This document shows, piece after piece, positions 59,906-64,000 of a DNA stretch of 64,000 nucleotides (position 1 is its first letter; each line of letters opens with the position of its first letter). Position numbers and translations under genes: made by a program. Source of the stretch: Vulcanimicrobiota bacterium (GTDB lineage Bacteria > Vulcanimicrobiota > Xenobia > Xenobiales > JADMJV01); contig JAEXNA010000037.1 in assembly GCA_023447635.1 (NCBI GenBank), forward strand, positions 52,905 through 116,904, written 5' to 3'. The notes below the pieces were generated by a model, which was given only the letters and a program-made list of their open reading frames with translations, did no database searches and was not told the origin of the DNA.

Positions 59906-60775
59906 TTGAGAATTCTCTTATGGAGCCACTCCGGCGAAAGCGAAACCCTAATCTCCCCTATCTTGTCTTCGGCCGGCCATGTCCTGTTCCGTGCCTCGTC
60001 TTCGGATTCGCTGCTCAGCGACGCTCGAAGAGAGCAGCCTTTCCTGATAGTCCTTGCCGTCCGGGATCGGGATCCCCAACTGCTAACGGCGGTCGAATCC
60101 CTGGCCTCCCACCCCGACACCCGTTGGACGCCCATCCTGCTTCTCGCCCAGGGCGATAGCGATCGGGGGCATCTGCGAGCCCTTTTAGAAGCGGGAGCCA
60201 GCGCACTGATCACGCTGGACCAGGACACGGATCTTCTCCACGCTCGACTGACCGCGCTGGAACGCTCGGTCTTGCAGGTCGCCAATCTGCGATCGGCTCG
60301 CTTCACCGACGAACAGACAGGCTTCTACCACAAAACCTTCTTAGAGGACCAGCTCAAGGTCTACTGCCGTAAGCAACTGCGGGACGGCGTCGCCTTTTGC
60401 CTGATGTTCCTGGAGCTACGTGGAACGGACGAAAACGTCCATAAAGCCGCACTTCATCTTGCCGCTACCGTCCGGGGCGCCGACCTCTTTGGCCGCTGGG
60501 ACAACGATCTGTTTGCCGTGCTGCTTCCCGCCAGCGGGGAAGAACAGGCTCGACTCCTCGCTCGTCGCTTCGAGGCGATCCTTGGGAAAGAGCCGCTGCA
60601 GGCCAGAGCCGGCTTGATCGTGTCGAGCCGCTGCACGGTCGAACCGGAAGCACTGGTCGAATCTGCTACCAACACCCTGGATAGCGCCTGGCAGTCCGAC
60701 TCGCCCTTCCTTTGGACCTGGAGCGAAAGCGACGGAGCGGGCGTGCCCGCCACGAAAGAGCCGACCGCAGGATGA
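59906..60775 (+). CDS. degenerate receiver plus GGDEF-like regulator
   Basis: 289 aa from TTG 59906, with GGGAG 7 bases upstream. Residues 1-120 look like a receiver domain, but the phospho-acceptor Asp is unclear (FLIVLAVRDRDPQLL). Residues about 130-280 follow a GGDEF layout (TDEQTGFYHKTFLEDQL), but the catalytic GGDEF is replaced by GRWDNDLFAVLLP, so it should not make cyclic-di-GMP. It may be a binding or scaffold protein. Its stop overlaps the next start (ATGA). Confidence 0.7.
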   Translation: MRILLWSHSGESETLISPILSSAGHVLFRASSSDSLLSDARREQPFLIVLAVRDRDPQLLTAVESLASHPDTRWTPILLLAQGDSDRGHLRALLEAGASALITLDQDTDLLHARLTALERSVLQVANLRSARFTDEQTGFYHKTFLEDQLKVYCRKQLRDGVAFCLMFLELRGTDENVHKAALHLAATVRGADLFGRWDNDLFAVLLPASGEEQARLLARRFEAILGKEPLQARAGLIVSSRCTVEPEALVESATNTLDSAWQSDSPFLWTWSESDGAGVPATKEPTAG

Positions 60776-61713
60776 GCTCAGCCCAGCGCCTAGGCGTCCC
60801 TTTCCCCTCAGGCCGTCCCGTCCGAGACAAGGTGGAGCGTGCTCTGGAGTTCTTGCGGTCCAACACCGAACTCGCTCCGTTCTGCCCCCTTCTCGAACAG
60901 GCCGAGCGCTGGACTTCCGAGCCGGGCTACCTTTGCGGCTCGGACCAGCAGCGAGCCGAGGAACTCATGGCTATGTGGAGCGAGAGCGGCCCGGCCCGCT
61001 CCTGGTGTGGACGGGGCGGCTACGGAGCCACCCGGCTCCTGGGCCTCCTCCAGAGCTCTCTCGAAGGAACCTCCCTACCGCCCAGTCGCCTGCTGGGCTA
61101 CTCGGACATCACGGCCCTATTTGCCCTGATCAAGGTCTTGAAACTGCCGATCGACTGCGTGCACGCCCCCGTTCTGACAGAGCTCCCCGACCACCCCGAG
61201 CCAGAGACCGTCTTCCGGGCCCTTGAGGGAATTCCGTGCTCCTTACCGGTCGGAGCGCCCGACGGGCAAACGGCGAGCTTCTCGGGAACGATCTGGGGCG
61301 GCAACCTGGCCGTGCTCGCCTCCCTCTGTGGCACCCCCTGGCTTCCCAGACTCACTTCCGGCGCCGCCTTTCTAGAAGACGTCGACGAGTCGCCCTACCG
61401 ACTGGACCGCTTCGTAACCCAACTCCACGACAGCGGCTTCTTTGCTCGCTGCGACGGGGTCTTTCTTGGTCAGTTCACTCGCTGCGGCAGCGACAACGCT
61501 GGACACCTGATCGTCCGAGAGCGCCTGCGCGACCTGGGCATCGCCCTGCTGGGCGACCTTCCCGTCGGGCACGAAGCCTACCATCTCCCGCTTTTCCTGG
61601 ACCTCCCCTATCGATTCGACGCAAAAGGAGGCGTCCTGCAGCCTCTGGGCGACAGGTCAGATGCTCTGAACGTTCGAAACGCCGCCCATCATGTCGCAAT
61701 CGACGGGGGCTGA
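60772..61713 (+). CDS. S66-family LD-carboxypeptidase-like protein
   Basis: 313 aa. S66 landmarks: GRGGYGATRLL, LLGYSDITALFALI (nucleophile Ser in YSD), SFSGTIWGGNLAVLASL, FLEDVDESPYRLDR with the Glu, and LPVGHEAYHLPLFLDLP with the His. Known S66 members are LdcA (peptidoglycan tetrapeptide recycling) and MccF (microcin C7 immunity). It overlaps the upstream regulator by 4 bp and the downstream ATP-grasp gene by 23 bp. Confidence 0.88.
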   Translation: MSSAQRLGVPFPSGRPVRDKVERALEFLRSNTELAPFCPLLEQAERWTSEPGYLCGSDQQRAEELMAMWSESGPARSWCGRGGYGATRLLGLLQSSLEGTSLPPSRLLGYSDITALFALIKVLKLPIDCVHAPVLTELPDHPEPETVFRALEGIPCSLPVGAPDGQTASFSGTIWGGNLAVLASLCGTPWLPRLTSGAAFLEDVDESPYRLDRFVTQLHDSGFFARCDGVFLGQFTRCGSDNAGHLIVRERLRDLGIALLGDLPVGHEAYHLPLFLDLPYRFDAKGGVLQPLGDRSDALNVRNAAHHVAIDGG

Positions 61714-63070
61714 AGCCCTTCACCAAGAGCACCACGCCCAGGACGTCTTCCTGGCTCTTCTCTCTAGCAACCCTCGACAAGCCTGGGACGAGATCGAGTC
61801 GATCCGGCAGAACCTGGTGGCCGAGCGGATTCTGTTTGGCGACAAACCGATTCCGCTGATCTTCGCGCCGACCGTCCTGTCACGTCATCGCTGGGAAACT
61901 CTGGCGGGACAGATGGCTGACCTGAACAAGATGCTCACCCGCCTCGAGCCAGTGTTACACGAGAAACGTTGGTTGGACTGGCTGGGCTTCCGCCCTCAAG
62001 AGCAAGAGTGGATCCGGATCGCTCATCAAGTCCGCCCCGGCATGACCATCTCTCGCGTCGACGGCTTTCTGAGCGAGAACCCCGCGACGCCCCACGACTA
62101 TAAGATTGTCGAACTCAACATCGACTCTCCCGGTGGCGGCGCCTTTCTCGACGTCGGCTCGAACGTGGTTCAGAAGTCGGAACTGTGGCAAGAGTTCGCT
62201 CGCAAGATGCCCGGCCGAACCATCCCCTTCTCAGAAGCGCTCTACGACCACCTGGCCGAGGTCTGGCAAGGGTTCCTGCAGGACAACCCCGAGCTTTCGG
62301 CTCCCAGCGGCAAGCCCCGCATCGCCATTGTCGACTGGATCACCGTCAGTACCCATCGAGAGTTCGAGCTGCTCGCCGAGGGGCTCAAGCAGCGCGGCTT
62401 CGACACCATCGTGGCCGACCCGCGCGAGCTGCAATACTCCAACGGCCGCCTGCGCGACTACGACGGCCGACCGATCGACCTGGTCTACCGTCGCGTTCTG
62501 GTCGAGGATATGCTGCGCGATCCCGAGGGGTCCATGGCCCTGGTCGAAGCCTGCCGAGCGAGAACGGTCTGCCTGGTCAACAACTTTAGCTCGAAACCGT
62601 TGACTGTAAAATCACTCCTGGCCCTTTTCCACGCGCCCGAGGGGCGAGAACTGTTGACCTCGGCCGAACGGGAGTTGGTCGACCAACTGGTACCTATCAC
62701 CCTTCGCCTGACCGACGACAACATCGAACTGGTGCGACGAGAGAAGGAGCGGTTCGTCTTGAAGCCCGCCGACGGCTGGGGAGCCCAAGGGCTTTACCTG
62801 GGCTGGCGCTGCACCAGGGATGAGTGGGACGAACATATCCGGCGGAGCCAGGCCATCGGCGGTTACGTGGCTCAGGAACGGGTGGAGATCCCTTCCCGGT
62901 CACTGCCGACCTGGACGGGTGACCACTGGGAGTGCTTCAACTACATGTTCGACCTGTCTCCTTACGGACTGGCCGAGAAGGCCGTCAGCCCCCTGGTGCG
63001 CCTCTCTCCTTCCGAGGTGCTCAACGTCAAACAGGGCGCCCGCATTTCTGCGGTCTGGATTCTCGATTAA
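61691..63070 (+). CDS. glutathionylspermidine-synthase-like / circularly permuted ATP-grasp ligase
   Basis: 459-aa cytosolic protein. KIVELNIDSPGGGAF, RFVLKPADGWGAQGLYLGW and YVAQERVEIPSR resemble the metal- and ATP-binding segments of permuted ATP-grasp enzymes of the GSP_synth type, which form amide bonds between an acid and an amine. It overlaps the S66 gene by 23 bp, which suggests a shared small peptide or wall-fragment substrate. The exact reaction is unknown. Confidence 0.7.
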   Translation: MSQSTGAEALHQEHHAQDVFLALLSSNPRQAWDEIESIRQNLVAERILFGDKPIPLIFAPTVLSRHRWETLAGQMADLNKMLTRLEPVLHEKRWLDWLGFRPQEQEWIRIAHQVRPGMTISRVDGFLSENPATPHDYKIVELNIDSPGGGAFLDVGSNVVQKSELWQEFARKMPGRTIPFSEALYDHLAEVWQGFLQDNPELSAPSGKPRIAIVDWITVSTHREFELLAEGLKQRGFDTIVADPRELQYSNGRLRDYDGRPIDLVYRRVLVEDMLRDPEGSMALVEACRARTVCLVNNFSSKPLTVKSLLALFHAPEGRELLTSAERELVDQLVPITLRLTDDNIELVRREKERFVLKPADGWGAQGLYLGWRCTRDEWDEHIRRSQAIGGYVAQERVEIPSRSLPTWTGDHWECFNYMFDLSPYGLAEKAVSPLVRLSPSEVLNVKQGARISAVWILD

Positions 63071-63142
63071 AGGCAGACGGAGGAATGAGGGCGAGGATGA
63101 CCAAGTTCCCGCTCGAACATTTCTTCGACGAGGTCTCCATCT

Positions 63143-63445
63143 ATGCGTGCGAAAACCCTGAACCTGGCCAGCCTGCTCCTTCTGCTGGCACTGATCGTCC
63201 CCGCTGCGGCCCTGTTTGGCCCTCCTAGCGCGACCTATCGTGGTCGCGTCAGCTACATGCAGCCGACCAACTTCGTCCTTATGGGCGACCGCGGAGAGAC
63301 GATCCGCATCATGGTGCCTCGCGACCGGAAGGTCCCGCCCGAAGTGCAGCTGGGCGTTCTAGTCGAGGTCGATGCCGTCCAGGGCAACGACAGCCTCTGG
63401 TACCTGGATAAGTTCACCCGAATCCAGCTCCAGCCCAACGAATAA
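63143..63445 (+). CDS. small exported protein, OB-like
   Basis: 100 aa with a signal peptide (to about residue 23; LASLLLLLALIVPAAAL) and a compact beta-rich mature part: TYRGRVSYMQPTNFVLMGD, TIRIMVPRDRKVPPEVQLG and VLVEVDAVQGNDSLWYLDKF. The pattern suggests a small OB fold. GAGGT lies 9 bases before ATG 63143. A strong terminator follows. Confidence 0.7.
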   Translation: MRAKTLNLASLLLLLALIVPAAALFGPPSATYRGRVSYMQPTNFVLMGDRGETIRIMVPRDRKVPPEVQLGVLVEVDAVQGNDSLWYLDKFTRIQLQPNE

Positions 63446-63466
63446 ACCTCCGCAGCCTCGACAGCA

Positions 63467-63500
63467 AAGATGGCACCCTGATACAGGGTGCCATCTTTTT
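63467..63500 (+). terminator. terminator after the small exported protein
   Basis: A 14-bp perfect stem (63467-63480 with 63484-63497) with a 3-base loop and TTTTT. Confidence 0.92.
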
Positions 63501-63548
63501 GCCCATGCGAAAGGAGCCAAAGGGAAGCTCGTATAAGCCTGTGAGCCT

Positions 63549-64000
63549 ATGTTCAGGTTCTCGCGTATCGTTTTTTTGACGCTCCTTTTTGCTCTTCCCG
63601 CCCTGGCGGAGGCTCCGGTCCCCGTGGAATGGTCTGTCCAGCTGCAAGGCGAGAACCTGCTTATCGACGCCAAGACAGCGGCAGCCAATCCGGCCCAACG
63701 GGCCAGCGGAAACTATCTGGAAGTCACCTTCCCCAAGTCCAAGCTGAACGGCTCGGCTTTGAGCAAGGCGATCGACCGCGGCCTGGTGCAACGGGTCCAA
63801 ACCGTCCAGGACGGTGACGGCGCTTCGGTCCGAGTCTTTTTCCTGAACAAACCGAAAGCAACGCTGAGCAAAACGGCTACCGGCTATCGCTACACCGTGC
63901 GCACCAGCGAACCGGCCGGCTCGCCGGCCGCCGCCAAGCCCAAGCCGGCCGCCGAGGATGAACCAGCGGCCCAACCCCCTGCCGCCCCCCCGCCACCCGC
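63549..64000 (+). CDS. exported AMIN-domain-like protein, partial
   Basis: An open frame from ATG 63549 to the right edge (150 codons). Signal peptide at 1 to about 20 (IVFLTLLFALPALAEA). The first domain (about 25-115) alternates strands as in AMIN domains of secretins and amidases: NYLEVTFPKSKLNGSALSK, RVFFLNKPKATLSK, GYRYTVRTSEP. It then enters a Pro/Ala-rich linker. It could be the start of a PilQ-like secretin or an amidase; the rest is not visible. TATAAG at 63532 may be its -10 box. Confidence 0.65.
   Translation, partial: MFRFSRIVFLTLLFALPALAEAPVPVEWSVQLQGENLLIDAKTAAANPAQRASGNYLEVTFPKSKLNGSALSKAIDRGLVQRVQTVQDGDGASVRVFFLNKPKATLSKTATGYRYTVRTSEPAGSPAAAKPKPAAEDEPAAQPPAAPPPP

Noticed and set aside
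63085..63228. Small overlapping frame starting near the GGAGGAATG at 63079
   Set aside because: It overlaps the signal peptide gene at 63143 in another frame and ends without any recognisable feature; a leader peptide is possible but unsupported.

Overview
The window is dense, high-GC bacterial chromosome with mostly short intergenic gaps and frequent GTG/TTG starts. Promoters are sigma70-like: eight candidates share TTGACA-like -35 boxes, an exactly 17-bp spacer and TA-rich -10 boxes. I cannot name the organism. Gene content (type II/IV pseudopilin, ExbD/TolR proteins, Ser/Thr kinase with TPRs, many signal peptides) suggests a free-living bacterium with a complex envelope. Several layouts are uncommon: rpoB has its own terminator with no rpoC after it, rpmD and rpsD are missing from the ribosomal cluster, and a zinc-free type rpsN lies far away beside metK. 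This suggests a poorly sampled phylum rather than a standard model lineage.

Region 1 (1-20880, minus strand) is a merged str-S10-spc-alpha cluster. In transcription order it reads rpsL, rpsG, fusA, tuf, rpsJ, rplC, rplD, rplW, rplB, rpsS, rplV, rpsC, rplP, rpmC, rpsQ, rplN, rplX, rplE, rpsH, rplF, rplR, rpsE, rplO, secY, adk, map, infA, rpmJ, rpsM, rpsK, rpoA, rplQ, then a fused two-domain ECF-transporter ATPase that runs off the left edge. Strong promoters precede rpsL, rplB and rplE, and hairpins punctuate the gaps. Region 2 (20882-28565) holds a cyclic-nucleotide-gated MscS-like channel, rpoB with a hairpin-rich leader, a GH57-family protein and tRNA-Pro(CGG).

Region 3 (28720-41020) is accessory: secreted beta-rich proteins, a degenerate homologue of membrane pyrophosphatase that has lost its catalytic motifs, rpiA and pcnB, a TolB-like propeller with a hemerythrin-like partner, tRNA-Asn, a TPR protein behind a perfect CRP-type palindrome, and two ExbD proteins without ExbB. 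Region 4 (41034-46667) pairs a subtilisin-family protease lacking a signal peptide with a giant protein built from glycine-rich membrane hairpins and four copies of a helical repeat; this is the best candidate for something undescribed.

Region 5 (46827-59633) is mainly housekeeping: rlmN (probably leaderless), a SPOR-priA-def-fmt operon, a pseudopilin, a soluble Ser/Thr kinase fused to a zinc ribbon and a long TPR array, metK with a structured leader, and rpsN. Region 6 (59906-64000) is a tight block of a degenerate receiver/GGDEF protein, an S66 LD-carboxypeptidase-like protein and a GspS-like ATP-grasp ligase, then a small secreted protein and the start of an AMIN-like exported protein cut by the right edge.
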